Part shown: one piece after another, positions 40,863-51,145 of the stretch
How the letters are laid out: every line of letters starts with the position of its first letter
Position numbering within the stretch: position 1 is the first letter of the stretch
DNA from: Exiguobacterium qingdaonense
GTDB taxonomy: Bacteria; Bacillota; Bacilli; Exiguobacteriales; Exiguobacteriaceae
Reading direction: 5' to 3'
DNA length: 64,000 nucleotides
NCBI RefSeq assembly: GCF_018617855.1
Contig: NZ_JACSKY010000005.1
Location: 62,001-126,000, forward strand
Made by a program: the position numbers and the translations under genes
Notes under the pieces: model-generated
What the model saw: the letters and a program-made list of their open reading frames with translations, nothing else
Told to the model about the DNA's origin: nothing
Databases searched by the model: none

Positions 40863-41765
40863 TTAAATTTTCAAGAAACGACCGAGCGATGTCGTCGATC
40901 CCCAGATCCCGATGAACGCACCGAGCGCAAGTAAGACGAGCGATACTTGAACCGTGAGCGTCGATGGATCAATCAACTTAAATATATCACTATTCAATTG
41001 ATCAAGCGATGGTTGTAAAGCACTATATGCGACGTCATATCCGAAATAAATGACAAGAATTGGGACGAGAGCCCCAAGCATTCCGAGAACCAACCCTTCG
41101 ATGAAGAAAGGCCAACGGATAAAGCTATTTTTCGCACCGACGAGTCGCATGATTTCGATTTCACGGCGGCGTGAGAAAATGGTCATTTTAATCGTATTCG
41201 AGATGAGGAACATCGCCATCAACGTCAATCCGACAATCAACGCGAGTCCACCGATGCGAATCCCGTTGAAGAAGGCAAACATTTTATCGATGTAGTCTTT
41301 CCCGTACTTCACATCGTCTACGTTCTCGAGTGAACTGACCGATTGGGCCACTTCCTCTAACTCTAGTGGATCTTGCGCCTTGACGATATAACGGGCGTGG
41401 AGTGGGTTGTCTTTCTCGACCGTTCCGTATGCCGCGGCATCGTCTCCGAGTTGGTCTTGGAATTTGGCCAACTCATCTTCTTTCGAGCTGAACGTGACCG
41501 TCGAGACGCCAGGTACTTGTTCAATGTTCTGTCCGAGTTTCTCGACCGAGCTCTCATCCGCTGTCCGGGTGATGAACACTTGAATCTCGACATCATTTTC
41601 GACGTTATCTGAAATTTCGTTAATGTTGAACATGACGAGTGCGAACACACCGACAAGTAACAACGTGATCGTTACGGCACTGATTGCCGCGAACGACATC
41701 CATCCATTACGAAGCGTCCCTTTGAACCCTTCACGCAAATGGCGCAAACTCGTTTTAAACATCAT
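40863..41765 (-). CDS. ftsX: Cell division ABC transporter permease FtsX
   Basis: FtsX is the membrane half of FtsEX, which uses ATP hydrolysis to activate peptidoglycan hydrolases outside the cell. The 300-residue protein has one N-terminal helix (residues ~22-45) and a large extracellular loop (~46-170). Three more helices follow near 175, 225 and 270, the standard FtsX topology. The start overlaps the end of ftsE; ATGs at 41771, 41765 and 41762 are possible, and 41765 lies 9 nt after AAAGGAG. Confidence 0.95.
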   Translation of the reverse strand: MMFKTSLRHLREGFKGTLRNGWMSFAAISAVTITLLLVGVFALVMFNINEISDNVENDVEIQVFITRTADESSVEKLGQNIEQVPGVSTVTFSSKEDELAKFQDQLGDDAAAYGTVEKDNPLHARYIVKAQDPLELEEVAQSVSSLENVDDVKYGKDYIDKMFAFFNGIRIGGLALIVGLTLMAMFLISNTIKMTIFSRRREIEIMRLVGAKNSFIRWPFFIEGLVLGMLGALVPILVIYFGYDVAYSALQPSLDQLNSDIFKLIDPSTLTVQVSLVLLALGAFIGIWGSTTSLGRFLKI

Positions 41766-42441
41766 AGCCATATGCTCCTTTCTCTTCATCGCGCACAACT
41801 TTTCCATTCTCAATCGCGATGACGCGGTGACGAATTTTATCTACGATATCACGGTTATGTGTCGCCATGACAATCGTCGCTCCGCGGCGATGAATCTCTT
41901 CAAACACTTCCATGATGCCCCATGCCGTCTCTGGGTCTAAGTTCCCTGTCGGCTCATCGGCGATGATGAGTTTCGGTTTGTTCACAATCGCCCGTGCGAT
42001 GGATACGCGCTGTTGTTCCCCGCCTGAGAGCTCGTCTGGATAATTACGCGCCTTGTTCTTTAATCCGACAAGGTTCAACACGTCCATGACTTGCTTACGA
42101 ATCGATGACGTGTCCGCCCCTACGACTTCTAAAGCGAAGGCGACGTTCTCATATACGGTGAGTGACGGAAGAAGTTTGAAGTCTTGGAAGATGACGCCGA
42201 GTTGTCGGCGTAGCTTCGGTACGTGACGGTCTTTAATTTTGCCGACGTCGAGTCCGTCAATTAACAGTTGACCGCCCGTCGGTTTCTCCTCACGATAAAT
42301 CATTTTCATGAATGTCGACTTTCCGGCACCGGAAGGTCCGACCACATATAGAAACTCGCCATCGCGAATCTCTAGGTCAAGGTCATCCATGGCGACGACG
42401 CCATTCGGATATACTTTGCTGACTTTTTGCATCGAGATCAT
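41755..42441 (-). CDS. ftsE: Cell division ATP-binding protein FtsE
   Basis: FtsE is the cytoplasmic ATPase of FtsEX. The 228-residue ABC protein has Walker [11 protein letters not shown] near residue 36, the ABC signature LSGGEQQR near 138 and Walker [13 protein letters not shown] near 158. The H-loop is in MATHN near 195. It overlaps ftsX, so the two subunits are translated together. Confidence 0.97.
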   Translation of the reverse strand: MISMQKVSKVYPNGVVAMDDLDLEIRDGEFLYVVGPSGAGKSTFMKMIYREEKPTGGQLLIDGLDVGKIKDRHVPKLRRQLGVIFQDFKLLPSLTVYENVAFALEVVGADTSSIRKQVMDVLNLVGLKNKARNYPDELSGGEQQRVSIARAIVNKPKLIIADEPTGNLDPETAWGIMEVFEEIHRRGATIVMATHNRDIVDKIRHRVIAIENGKVVRDEEKGAYGYDV

Positions 42442-42835
42442 AACGTATTCCCTACCCTTTTTTAAATTTTTGTATGCATCTATGACGAATTCAAATAAAT
42501 TGATTTAGTTACTGTATATTTCGCCTAGAGTCTTTTTTACAGGAATCGACCCCCTCTGTCAAGGCGTCATGTCATTTACCTCCTTGTCAAAAAAACATCT
42601 AGGGCATAGCTGAAGCGACTACAATTATATCAACCCGACTTTTAAAACACCATTACAGTATTGTTTCAGTTCGATTGAGTTTGATGTGAAAATCACGTCA
42701 TGAAACTTTACTTCATGACCTTTATTTTTACGATGAAATTCTATTGATTCTCATGGCTAAAAGTACTTACTCGATCCTTTGTATAAAAGAGTGTCGTCCG
42801 GTCCTTTGAAGGTTCATACGCGGATCAGTTCACAA
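42442..42835. other. ftsE upstream region
   Basis: No gene longer than a few codons is credible. The stretch is AT-rich and should contain the ftsE promoter, but no near-consensus promoter stands out. It ends at the BCCT gene terminator. Confidence 0.4.
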
Positions 42836-42873
42836 AAAAGACGAATCTGGTCATTTTTCTGACCAAATTCGTC
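42835..42873 (-). terminator. Terminator of the BCCT transporter gene
   Basis: Fourteen-base stem GACGAATTTGGTCA/TGACCAGATTCGTC (one wobble) with a six-base loop and six T on the minus strand. A second hairpin without a T-run lies at 42887-42908. Confidence 0.93.
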
Positions 42874-42912
42874 AATCGTTTGAGGAATCCGTGAAAACGG
42901 GTTCCACTCCCA

Positions 42913-44517
42913 TTAATCAATTTTGTCTTTTAACACGTCAAACGGTGTACGTTTTTTCTTGCGATATTGAATATGAATCGTCGGTGATTCGTATTCATCT
43001 TGCGCTCGGATATCACTGCTTGATACGCGCATAAATGACCATCCGAGCAAAATCATAATAAAGATCAGAGGGAAGCCGCCAACGATACTTGCCGTTTGTA
43101 AAGTTTCAAGTCCTCCGAGGAACATGAGCGTGAGTGGCATGATCGATAAAGCGAACGCCCAAAACAGGCGATTCCATACAAGGGGCTCATCTTCAACATG
43201 CTTTTGAGTAACTGACGCCAAAATGTATGATGAGGAATCAAACGTCGTTGCCAAAAAGATAATCGCTAGAACAGTGAAGACGGCAACTACCGCACTACCA
43301 AATGGCAATTGACTAATGATGGCGATGATCGTCGGAGCAGGTCCGTAGGCCGCCATGTACGAGATTACATCGAATGTCCCACTCAAATGTAAGTACAAGC
43401 CGTAATTCCCGAGGACTCCAAAGAACAACACACACCCGAACGTTCCATAAACCATCGTTCCGATGATCATGCCACGAATCGTTCGTCCTCGCGAGATACG
43501 TGCGACGAACAATCCGACGAACGGAGCATAGACGAGCCACCAGGCCCAATAGAAGACGGTCCACGATTCAGGGAAGCCGGTTGTCGTGAACCCGCCGAAG
43601 TCACCGAACGGTTCCATCCATGTCGCCATGCGGAAGAAGTTGTCCATGACGATCCCGACCCCATTGAACGTCGTCTCTAAAATGAAACGAGTCGGGCCGA
43701 ACACGAAAACGAATGTCAATATACCGAGAGCGAGCCAAATGTTCAAGTCGCTCAGTAATTTGATCCCTTTGTTTAGTCCGACATAAGAACTGACCGCAAA
43801 GATTACCGTGCAGACGAGCATAATCAACGCCTTCATTCCGAGCGTGACGGGAATGCCGCTTAGTTCGCTAATTCCTTCGGCAATCATCGGCGTACCGAGG
43901 GCGAGCGTCGTTCCTGCACCCCCAAGCAGTCCAAAGATGAACAGAATGTCAATCACTTTTCCGAGCGGCCCGTCTGAACGCTTACCAAGGATGGGGCGAA
44001 TCGCCTCACTGACCTTCAGTACGGATACGCGCCGGACGTAATAGAAATACGCAATCGGGAGCGCCGGGAGCGCATAAATCGCCCAAGCGATCGGTCCCCA
44101 GTGAAACATGCCATATGCTGTCGACCATTGAATCGCTTCTGTCGATTCGGCAGTGAGACCAAATGGCGGCCCCTCGTAATAATACACCCATTCAATAACT
44201 GACCAATACAGTATACTTGACCCGATTCCGGCAGCGAACAACATTGCTGCCCATGAAAAGTTACTAAATTCAGGTTCCTCATCTTCGTCGCCCAACTTAA
44301 TGTGCCCGTTCTTACTGAAGGCAACGTAGATCAAAAATCCGAATGCGCCGAGACCGAGCGCCAAGTATAATATTCCAAAGTTTGATGTCATATACGTATT
44401 GGCTGCTCCTACTAGAGCCTTACCTGTCTCTGGAAAGAACACGAGAGGTAACGTTACAGCTAACAACAGGACAACTGACCCAATGAACGTCGGCCAGTCT
44501 ATTAATTTTGTTCTCAA
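42913..44517 (-). CDS. BCCT family osmolyte transporter (glycine betaine/choline type)
   Basis: A ~534-residue sodium-coupled transporter of the betaine-choline-carnitine family, which imports compatible solutes under osmotic stress. About 12 hydrophobic helices are visible. Family hallmarks include GMFHWGPIAWAIYALPALP near residue 135 and the Trp-rich WTVFYWAWWLVYAPFVGLF near 315. The TTG at 44517 follows GGAGTG by 8 nt; the upstream in-frame extension is unlikely to be translated. It sits between cccB and ftsE, which are close together in B. subtilis. The exact substrate is not decidable. Confidence 0.88.
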   Translation of the reverse strand: MRTKLIDWPTFIGSVVLLLAVTLPLVFFPETGKALVGAANTYMTSNFGILYLALGLGAFGFLIYVAFSKNGHIKLGDEDEEPEFSNFSWAAMLFAAGIGSSILYWSVIEWVYYYEGPPFGLTAESTEAIQWSTAYGMFHWGPIAWAIYALPALPIAYFYYVRRVSVLKVSEAIRPILGKRSDGPLGKVIDILFIFGLLGGAGTTLALGTPMIAEGISELSGIPVTLGMKALIMLVCTVIFAVSSYVGLNKGIKLLSDLNIWLALGILTFVFVFGPTRFILETTFNGVGIVMDNFFRMATWMEPFGDFGGFTTTGFPESWTVFYWAWWLVYAPFVGLFVARISRGRTIRGMIIGTMVYGTFGCVLFFGVLGNYGLYLHLSGTFDVISYMAAYGPAPTIIAIISQLPFGSAVVAVFTVLAIIFLATTFDSSSYILASVTQKHVEDEPLVWNRLFWAFALSIMPLTLMFLGGLETLQTASIVGGFPLIFIMILLGWSFMRVSSSDIRAQDEYESPTIHIQYRKKKRTPFDVLKDKID

Positions 44518-44588
44518 AACTAGATCACTCCATTTCTTTTTACTCCTACTACCATAACAATAAAACAGAAAATTGCAACTTTTTATCA

Positions 44589-44626
44589 AAAAAAAACCAC
44601 AGAATCGCCAAAGCGACATCTGTGGT
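44589..44626 (-). terminator. Terminator of cccB
   Basis: Stem ACCACAG/CTGTGGT with an inner TCGC/GCGA stem and a long T-run on the minus strand. Confidence 0.9.
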
Positions 44627-44633
44627 CAGTGTC

Positions 44634-44966
44634 TTATTTTTTCTCAGCGAGCCATGCGGAAACCGCCGTGATCTCTTCATCGTCTTCAATCAAGTTCGCA
44701 GGCATCGCCCCTTGACCGTTTCGGATAATATTTTCAATATCCTCTGCCGACAGACGAGCTCCGACTTGCTCGAGTGACGGGCCGCTCATCCCTTCAAGGT
44801 TCGCACCGTGACATGCCGCACAGTTTTGCGCGTATACCGCCTCAGCGTCAACCGAAGCCGTGTTCGAGCCTGAATCCCCGTTGCTCGACGTATCCTCGTC
44901 ATCACCGCCACAAGCACCGAGCGTCAACATCGCGCCAAGGCCAATGGCCATCATCCATTTTTTCAT
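44634..44966 (-). CDS. cccB: Cytochrome c-551 lipoprotein (CccB-like)
   Basis: A ~110-residue membrane-anchored c-type cytochrome that carries electrons on the outer face of the membrane. A lipoprotein signal ends at LTLGAC (Cys ~19), followed by an acidic Ser-rich linker. The haem-binding CAACH lies near residue 54 and the axial Met is probably in GAMPANL near 90. The ATG at 44966 lies 9 nt after AGGAGGGG; the GTG at 44972 is too close. The neighbourhood (prfB, yvjA, cccB) matches B. subtilis. Confidence 0.92.
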   Translation of the reverse strand: MKKWMMAIGLGAMLTLGACGGDDEDTSSNGDSGSNTASVDAEAVYAQNCAACHGANLEGMSGPSLEQVGARLSAEDIENIIRNGQGAMPANLIEDDEEITAVSAWLAEKK

Positions 44967-45074
44967 AACCACGTTCCCCTCCTAAGTTGTAGAAATGACC
45001 TACATTTACCATTATAGCCTTTAACGTATACTTTCTAACCTAATCTCACGAAAAGTACACAAAGATTCCACAAC

Positions 45075-45932
45075 TTACGGCACATTGATGTAGCGTTTGT
45101 CCGATGTGAACCCTTGTCCGAGCACCTCGTGCGCCTCGCTGAAGACGAGGAACGCCTCTGGGTCGATTCGGCGAATGATTTCCTTCAGTCGGCTCACCTC
45201 GCTCTGACGGACGACGATCATGAGCATCGGACGGTCGAGACGAGAATAGGCCCCGATCGCTTGGATTTCTGTCGCGCCACGATCGAGCTCCTCAAAAACG
45301 GCACGGACGATAAAGTCCCGCTTCTCCGAGATGATGTACGCCATCTTGTCTTGTGTGAATCCGAGTTGAACGAAGTCGATCATCTTGACCGTGATGAATA
45401 AAGCAATGAGCGCATACAATCCGGTCGAGAACGAGAACGTGAGGGCTGCGGTCAAGACGACCATGCCGTCGAGAATCGCGATACAGAGATAGAGCGGGAT
45501 GTGCGTGAACTTATGTAAGATCTGCGCAATCAAGTCCATGCCGCCCGTCGAGGCGCGTCCACGAAAGATGAGGCCGAGCCCGACACCGACGCCGACACCA
45601 CCAAAGATAGCCGCGAGCAGCGTGTCATCCACGGCAGCCGTCGCATCGATCGCCTCATAGAATAGAATGACACCCGGCAGGAAAATCGATCCGACGAGCG
45701 ACTTCACCCCGAACCCGAGACCGAGGATGGCCCAACCGATAATCAGAAGTAACACGTTCGCCACGAGTTGGAACGCCCCTGGCGAGATCCCGAACAGTTC
45801 ATACGTGATGACGGAGATCCCGCTCACCCCGCCTGATGCCAGGTTGTTCGGCAACAGGAATAAGCTGAAGGCCGAGGCAACGAACACCGACCCGGTCAAC
45901 AAATACAGATAGTCTTTGACGATTTGCTTCAT
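45075..45932 (-). CDS. YitT/DUF2179 family membrane protein (YvjA-like)
   Basis: A 285-residue membrane protein with five to six hydrophobic helices in residues 10-195, including GRASTGGMDLIAQI near 150. A soluble C-terminal DUF2179 domain covers ~205-275. It holds the position of B. subtilis yvjA between prfB and cccB. It is a paralogue of the protein at 718-1605. Function unknown. AAAGGAG precedes the ATG. Confidence 0.87.
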   Translation of the reverse strand: MKQIVKDYLYLLTGSVFVASAFSLFLLPNNLASGGVSGISVITYELFGISPGAFQLVANVLLLIIGWAILGLGFGVKSLVGSIFLPGVILFYEAIDATAAVDDTLLAAIFGGVGVGVGLGLIFRGRASTGGMDLIAQILHKFTHIPLYLCIAILDGMVVLTAALTFSFSTGLYALIALFITVKMIDFVQLGFTQDKMAYIISEKRDFIVRAVFEELDRGATEIQAIGAYSRLDRPMLMIVVRQSEVSRLKEIIRRIDPEAFLVFSEAHEVLGQGFTSDKRYINVP

Positions 45933-45993
45933 TAAAGAAATTCTCCTTTACACACAACGTGGCCCAAAGACGAGTGTCTTTGAGCCACATGCA

Positions 45994-47094
45994 TCACATA
46001 TTTGTTTTACGAAGGTAGGCATCGATGAACGGCATGACGTCGCCATCCATGACCCCGCCCGTGTTCCCGACCTCGTGGTTCGTCCGGTGGTCTTTGACCA
46101 TCGAATATGGGTGGAAGACGTACGAACGGATTTGGCTACCCCAACCGATGTCTGTCTTCTCGCCACGGATCTCGTCGAGTTTACGTTGTTGCTCGTCGAG
46201 TTCACGTTGGTACAATTTCGCTTTCAACATCTTCATCGCCGACTCCCGGTTCTTGATCTGTGAACGTTCGGTCTGACATGAAACGACGACGCCCGTCGGA
46301 ACGTGCGTGATCCGGACCGCGGAGTCCGTCGTGTTGATGTGCTGTCCGCCGGCACCTGACGCGCGATACGTGTCGATGCGAAGATCTTCTGTCCGTACTT
46401 CGATCTCGATGTCGTCATCGAACTCCGGCATGACGTCACATGACACGAACGACGTGTGACGACGACCTGACGAGTCAAACGGCGAGATGCGGACCAAACG
46501 ATGAATCCCCTTCTCCGCTTTCAAGTAACCGTACGCGTTATGACCGACGATGCGGAGCGTGACGGACTTGACGCCCGCTTCCTCGCCCGGAAGATAGTCG
46601 ACCGTCTCGACTTTCCAGCCTTGCTTGTCGGCGAACCGTTGATACATGCGAAGGAGCATCGATGCCCAGTCCTGTGACTCGGTACCGCCCGCACCCGGGT
46701 GCAGTTCGAGGATCGCGTTGTTCGCATCATATGGTCCGTTCAAGAGGATCTCGAGCTCGAAGTCATCAAACTCTTTTTTGAGCCCTTGAATCGTTTCAGC
46801 GAGTTCTTCCTGCATCTCGGCGTCCGGTTCTTCTTTGATGAGTTCAAGCGTCACTTCGCCGTCCTCATGTTGGTCCGCGAGGTCTTGGTACTTGTCGACC
46901 ATCGCCTTGAGACCGTTTGATTCGTCGATGACTTTTTGCGCCTTCTCCTGATTATCCCAGAAATCAGGATACGTCATCTCGTTCTCGAGCTCGGCGATGC
47001 GCGCTTCCTTCTCCGTCAAGTTGAGAGAAGCCCTGTAGTTCTCGAGGCGTTTCGCCATCGCCTCAAGTTCGTTCCGAATATCTGAAATTTCCAT
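45994..47094 (-). CDS. prfB: Peptide chain release factor 2, no programmed frameshift
   Basis: RF2 releases peptides at UGA and UAA codons. The 366-residue product has the stop-codon recognition motif SPF in [11 protein letters not shown] (near 205) and the catalytic GGQ in [11 protein letters not shown] (near 250). The usual prfB gene has an in-frame UGA near codon 25 requiring a +1 shift. Here the frame is continuous through [11 protein letters not shown]; the DNA reads CTTGAC where the canonical site is CTTTGAC. The ATG at 47094 has AAGGTG upstream. It follows secA as in Bacillus. Confidence 0.96.
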   Translation of the reverse strand: MEISDIRNELEAMAKRLENYRASLNLTEKEARIAELENEMTYPDFWDNQEKAQKVIDESNGLKAMVDKYQDLADQHEDGEVTLELIKEEPDAEMQEELAETIQGLKKEFDDFELEILLNGPYDANNAILELHPGAGGTESQDWASMLLRMYQRFADKQGWKVETVDYLPGEEAGVKSVTLRIVGHNAYGYLKAEKGIHRLVRISPFDSSGRRHTSFVSCDVMPEFDDDIEIEVRTEDLRIDTYRASGAGGQHINTTDSAVRITHVPTGVVVSCQTERSQIKNRESAMKMLKAKLYQRELDEQQRKLDEIRGEKTDIGWGSQIRSYVFHPYSMVKDHRTNHEVGNTGGVMDGDVMPFIDAYLRKTNM

Positions 47095-47118
47095 AGTGTG
47101 ATTCACCTTTCCGTAGGA

Positions 47119-47142
47119 AAGAGGCGAGCGCACCCGCCTCTT
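47119..47142 (-). promoter_or_regulatory. Stem-loop between secA and prfB
   Basis: Stem AAGAGGCG/CGCCTCTT with an eight-base loop and only three T after it. It could partially terminate secA transcription or stabilise the upstream message. Confidence 0.5.
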
Positions 47143-47148
47143 CAATAA

Positions 47149-49671
47149 TTAAGCCTGTTGTCTACCGTGACAGTTCTTATATTTCTTGCCAGAGCCACAC
47201 CAGCACGGGTCGTTACGGCCGATACTCTGTTCTTTCGAGCGACGGACCGGTTTTTTCTTGACCGGCGCATCACTCTTTCCAGAGACGGCGACCTCCTCTT
47301 CGACGACCTTCTCACGTCGGAGATTGTCCCCGACCTCGGCACGGAGCACGAAGCCGGTTACTTCCTCTGAGATGGCCGCGTTCATCGCGTCGAACATGTT
47401 GATCCCTTCCGCCTGATATTCGCGAAGCGGGTCGTTCTGTCCGTAAGCGCGGAGGTGAATCCCTTGGCGCAACTGATCCATATGGTCGATATGCGCCATC
47501 CAGTGCGAGTCGACCGCACGGAGCACGATGATCTTCTCGAACTCGTTGAAGCGTTCAGGCGGTGCGAGTTGACGTTTCGCCTCGTACTGCTCGCTCACGC
47601 GCTCCATGAGAAGTTCCACAATCTCTTCTCGCTCTTTGCCGAAGAAGTCTTTGCCTTCGACCGTCTTTTCGAGCGCGAGCGTCTGGTTCGCCCAGTGCGC
47701 GAGCTCGTCGATGTTCCATTCTTCCGGTACGAGTTCGAGCGGCGTATATTGACCGACACCGAGCTCGACCGTCTGTGCCATCATCGAGCGTACGATATCG
47801 GTGACCGACTCGTTCTCGAGAATGCTTGCACGGTCTTTGTACATGACCTTCCGTTGGTCGGCCATGACGTTGTCGTAACCGAGAAGCTGTTTCCGCGCAT
47901 CGTAGTTGTTTCCTTCGACACGTTTTTGAGCCGACTCGACCGCTTTCGAGACCATGCGGCTCTCAATCGGTTGGGTATCGTCCATCCCGAGACGTTCCAT
48001 CATGCTTTGGAGACTGTCCGTCCCGAAGCGGCGCATGAGTTCATCTTCGAGTGACAAGTAGAACTGCGATTTACCCGGGTCTCCTTGACGACCCGAACGA
48101 CCACGGAGCTGATTGTCGATACGACGTGACTCGTGCCGCTCTGTCCCGACGATGTAAAGACCACCGAGGTCGACGACGCCTTCCCCGAGCTTGATGTCGG
48201 TACCACGGCCGGCCATGTTCGTCGCGATTGTGACCGACCCCTTCTGTCCCGCATTCTCGATAATCTCCGCCTCACGGGCGTGGTTCTTCGCGTTCAGGAC
48301 GTCGTGACGAATCTTTTTCTTCGTCAAGAGCTTGCTCAAGTATTCAGACGTCTCGACGGCGACCGTCCCGACGAGAATCGGTTGACCGGTCGCGTGAACC
48401 GCAGCAATCTCTTCGACGACGGCTTTGAATTTGCCTTCCATCGATTTGAAGATGAGGTCTGAACTGTCATCCCGCAGGATCGGCTTGTTCGTCGGAATCG
48501 ACACGACCTGCATGTTATAGATGTTACGGAACTCTTCTTCCTCCGTCTTCGCCGTACCGGTCATCCCGGCAAGCTTCTCGTACATGCGGAAGTAGTTCTG
48601 GTATGTGATTGTCGCAAGCGTCATCGATTCGCGCTGAATCTCGACGCCCTCTTTCGCCTCGATCGCCTGATGAAGACCTTCCGAGTAGCGACGTCCGTCC
48701 ATGACACGACCCGTGAACTGGTCGATGATCATGACTTGTCCTTCACGTACCATATAGTCGATATCGTGATGCATGACCGCGTTCGCACGTAGGGCAAGTC
48801 CGACGTGGTGGTTGACCGCGACGTGCTCGATGGCGAACAGGTTGTCGATGCCGAAGAACTTCTCGGCGAGGTCGACCCCGTTGTCCGTCAAGAGGACCGA
48901 CTTCGTCTTCACATCGACTGTGTAATCTTCTTCTACTTTCAGCGTACGGACGAACGCGTCCGCGCGTGTGTAGAGCTCTGTCGATTTTTGAGCCGAGCCC
49001 GAGATGATGAGCGGGGTGCGCGCCTCATCGACGAGAATCGAGTCGACCTCATCGACGATCGTGTAGTAAAGCTCTCGCTGGACACGGTCTTCTTTATAAA
49101 GGACCATGTTGTCACGAAGATAATCGAATCCGAGTTCATTGTTCGTCGAGTACGTGATGTCACAGTTGTAGGCAGCTTGTTTCTCGACGCGGTCCATGTT
49201 CGACACGTTTAGGCCGACCGAGAGGCCGAGTGCGAAGTAGAGCGGTTCCATGAGCTCTTTATCTCGCTTCGCCAAGTATTCGTTGACCGTCACGACGTGG
49301 ACGCCACGACCCGTGAGCGCGTTCAAATAGACCGGTAGTGTCGCGACGAGCGTCTTTCCTTCACCGGTCTTCATTTCAGCGATATCGCCGTTGTGGAGCA
49401 CATAACCCCCGATGAGCTGAACGCGATAATGACGCATCCCGAGCACGCGCTCCGATGCCTCACGACAGACTGCGAACGCCTCCGGTAACAAGTCGTCGAG
49501 CGTCTCTCCTTTATCTAAACGTGCGCGGAACTCCTCCGCCTTCGCTTGAAGCTGTTCGTCTGACAATGCTTTGATTGGTTCGGCGAACGACTCGATCAAG
49601 TCGGCCGCTTTCTCTGCTTTTTTCAACATTCGTTTCTGTGGAGCAAATAACTCTTTCAAAAAGTTCGCCAT
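47149..49671 (-). CDS. secA: Protein translocase ATPase SecA
   Basis: SecA drives preproteins through SecYEG using ATP. The 840-residue protein has Walker A MKTGEGKT near residue 100, the DEAD-type [14 protein letters not shown] near 208 and the second nucleotide domain with [10 protein letters not shown] near 495. The C-terminal zinc motif is [14 protein letters not shown]. The ATG at 49671 lies 8 nt after GGAG; longer in-frame extensions have no site. It follows hpf as in Bacillus (yvyD-secA-prfB). Confidence 0.98.
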   Translation of the reverse strand: MANFLKELFAPQKRMLKKAEKAADLIESFAEPIKALSDEQLQAKAEEFRARLDKGETLDDLLPEAFAVCREASERVLGMRHYRVQLIGGYVLHNGDIAEMKTGEGKTLVATLPVYLNALTGRGVHVVTVNEYLAKRDKELMEPLYFALGLSVGLNVSNMDRVEKQAAYNCDITYSTNNELGFDYLRDNMVLYKEDRVQRELYYTIVDEVDSILVDEARTPLIISGSAQKSTELYTRADAFVRTLKVEEDYTVDVKTKSVLLTDNGVDLAEKFFGIDNLFAIEHVAVNHHVGLALRANAVMHHDIDYMVREGQVMIIDQFTGRVMDGRRYSEGLHQAIEAKEGVEIQRESMTLATITYQNYFRMYEKLAGMTGTAKTEEEEFRNIYNMQVVSIPTNKPILRDDSSDLIFKSMEGKFKAVVEEIAAVHATGQPILVGTVAVETSEYLSKLLTKKKIRHDVLNAKNHAREAEIIENAGQKGSVTIATNMAGRGTDIKLGEGVVDLGGLYIVGTERHESRRIDNQLRGRSGRQGDPGKSQFYLSLEDELMRRFGTDSLQSMMERLGMDDTQPIESRMVSKAVESAQKRVEGNNYDARKQLLGYDNVMADQRKVMYKDRASILENESVTDIVRSMMAQTVELGVGQYTPLELVPEEWNIDELAHWANQTLALEKTVEGKDFFGKEREEIVELLMERVSEQYEAKRQLAPPERFNEFEKIIVLRAVDSHWMAHIDHMDQLRQGIHLRAYGQNDPLREYQAEGINMFDAMNAAISEEVTGFVLRAEVGDNLRREKVVEEEVAVSGKSDAPVKKKPVRRSKEQSIGRNDPCWCGSGKKYKNCHGRQQA

Positions 49672-49767
49672 ACTCATATCTCCTCTGCACTCATTAAAAA
49701 ATGCATGTTTTTTCCCTAATGTACAGTTTAACCGAAGTGATGCCACCTTTCAAGGAAAGGCAAAACG

Positions 49768-49795
49768 AAACGACCCCCCGAAGCCGGGGGGTCGT
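49768..49795 (-). terminator. Terminator of hpf
   Basis: Eleven-base stem ACGACCCCCCG/CGGGGGGTCGT with a four-base loop followed by a T-rich run on the minus strand. Confidence 0.85.
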
Positions 49796-49810
49796 GAAAG
49801 GTCAAGTTCA

Positions 49811-50374
49811 TTATTCAGGTTCGATTAGACCGTACTTCCCATCTTTACGACGGTAGACGACGTTCGTGTTGCCCGTTTCCGCGTCAGAGAAGACGAAGAA
49901 GCTGTGACCGAGCATATCCATCTGAAGAATCGCCTCTTCCGTGTCCATCGGTTTCAACGTGAAACGCTTCGTCCGTACGAGTTCGAGTTCTGCCTCGTCC
50001 TCATCGTAGACGACCGGTGCATCATCAGGTCCTTCGAGCGACTTGAAGTACTCCCCGACGCCACCTTCTTTCCCGCGTCCTTTACGGTTGAGTTTCGTTT
50101 TGTGTTTACGGATTTGACGTTCCAATTTATCGACGACGAGGTCGATTGCCGCATACATGTCGAGGTTGATGTCCTCGGCACGGAGCAACAAGTTCGGCAT
50201 CGGGATCGTCACTTCTACTTTTTGTTTCTCGTTATACACTTTCAAGTTGACGTAAGCCGTCTGTGCATCCGTAGGAGTTGTGAAATACCGAGTCAACTTC
50301 TCCAGCTTCTTCTCGACATAGTCTTTGATTGCTGGTGTGACCTCAATGTTTTCGCCGCGAATGTTATAAATCAT
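49811..50374 (-). CDS. hpf: Ribosome hibernation promoting factor, long form
   Basis: Long HPF (YvyD) dimerises 70S ribosomes into inactive 100S particles in stationary phase. The 187-residue protein has an N-terminal S30AE ribosome-binding domain (1-100, starting MIYNIRGENIEVTPAIKDY) and a basic linker RKGRGKEGG. The C-terminal dimerisation domain (130-187) contains LGHSFFVFSDAETGNTNVVYRRKDG. AAGGAGG precedes the ATG. The upstream region on the minus strand includes GGGTATACT, a possible promoter. Confidence 0.97.
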   Translation of the reverse strand: MIYNIRGENIEVTPAIKDYVEKKLEKLTRYFTTPTDAQTAYVNLKVYNEKQKVEVTIPMPNLLLRAEDINLDMYAAIDLVVDKLERQIRKHKTKLNRKGRGKEGGVGEYFKSLEGPDDAPVVYDEDEAELELVRTKRFTLKPMDTEEAILQMDMLGHSFFVFSDAETGNTNVVYRRKDGKYGLIEPE

Positions 50375-50636
50375 CTGAACTCCTCCTTAAAATAACCGCT
50401 TGAACCAATGATTCGTCAAACGAGACGGAATCTCCTGCTTCGTTTCGAAAGAAAGTGGAACCAGGTGGCTCATTACTAGTATACCCCGAAATCAACAGGA
50501 ATGAAAACGTTATCATCAGAAAATAATGACAATTTTGTTCCGAAACCGATATTCCTTAGAGAGAGCGGTTGGTATAGATAAAAGATACCCATCTCACTCG
50601 TTTTTAAACCCCTTTTTTTACTATGCAGAAAAAATA

Positions 50637-50663
50637 AAAAGCCGACTCCCAATGGAGCCGGCT
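50637..50663 (-). terminator. Terminator of the cold-shock gene
   Basis: Ten-base stem AGCCGGCTCC/GGAGTCGGCT with an ATTG loop and TTTTTATTTTTT on the minus strand. Confidence 0.93.
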
Positions 50664-50676
50664 TCGTGGTTTGAAA

Positions 50677-50874
50677 TTATAATTTTACAACGTTAGCCGC
50701 TTGTGGGCCACGCTCGCCATCAACGATTTCAAACTCTACGTCTTGACCTTCGTCAAGCGATTTGTAACCTTCAGATTGGATTGCTGAGAAGTGTACGAAC
50801 ACGTCTTTGCCGCCTTCAACTTCGATGAATCCAAAACCTTTTTCTGAGTTAAACCATTTTACTTTACCTACCAT
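50677..50874 (-). CDS. Cold-shock protein (CspB-like)
   Basis: A 65-residue single OB-fold RNA chaperone that prevents mRNA secondary structure. Both RNA-binding motifs are present: KGFGFI near residue 13 and VFVHFSAI near 26. The start [12 protein letters not shown] fits the family. AAAGGA lies 12 nt before this ATG, a rather long spacing, and an ATG at 50886 is the alternative. Csp proteins are usually multi-copy, so I give no paralogue name. Confidence 0.95.
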   Translation of the reverse strand: MVGKVKWFNSEKGFGFIEVEGGKDVFVHFSAIQSEGYKSLDEGQDVEFEIVDGERGPQAANVVKL

Positions 50875-51041
50875 GTGTAAATCCATTCCTTTCACCATTG
50901 GAGAATACAGAGGGTTTTCCTCTACGGCTAATATTACCACCTTCTTGTAAGCGTGACAAACACTTTCTCAAATAATTGTAAACGTTTCGCCATTTGGCTT
51001 TCATTGGAATAATATTTCCCTACTTTTCATATTGACTTGTT

Positions 51042-51075
51042 GAATTTACATTTTTTGTGATATATCATTAAAGGG
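51042..51075 (+). promoter_or_regulatory. Candidate comK promoter
   Basis: TTGAAT, 17-bp spacer, TATCAT, in an AT-rich stretch upstream of the comK-like gene. Confidence 0.5.
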
Positions 51076-51145
51076 ATGATTTAGGTTTGTGCCGCTTGTC
51101 TATAGCCGATCCTGAAAATCTTATACGAGGAGGATGGTGCAGCGT

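Noticed and set aside
42753-42809. Eighteen-codon ORF upstream of the BCCT terminator
   Set aside because: No ribosome-binding site and no recognisable composition.
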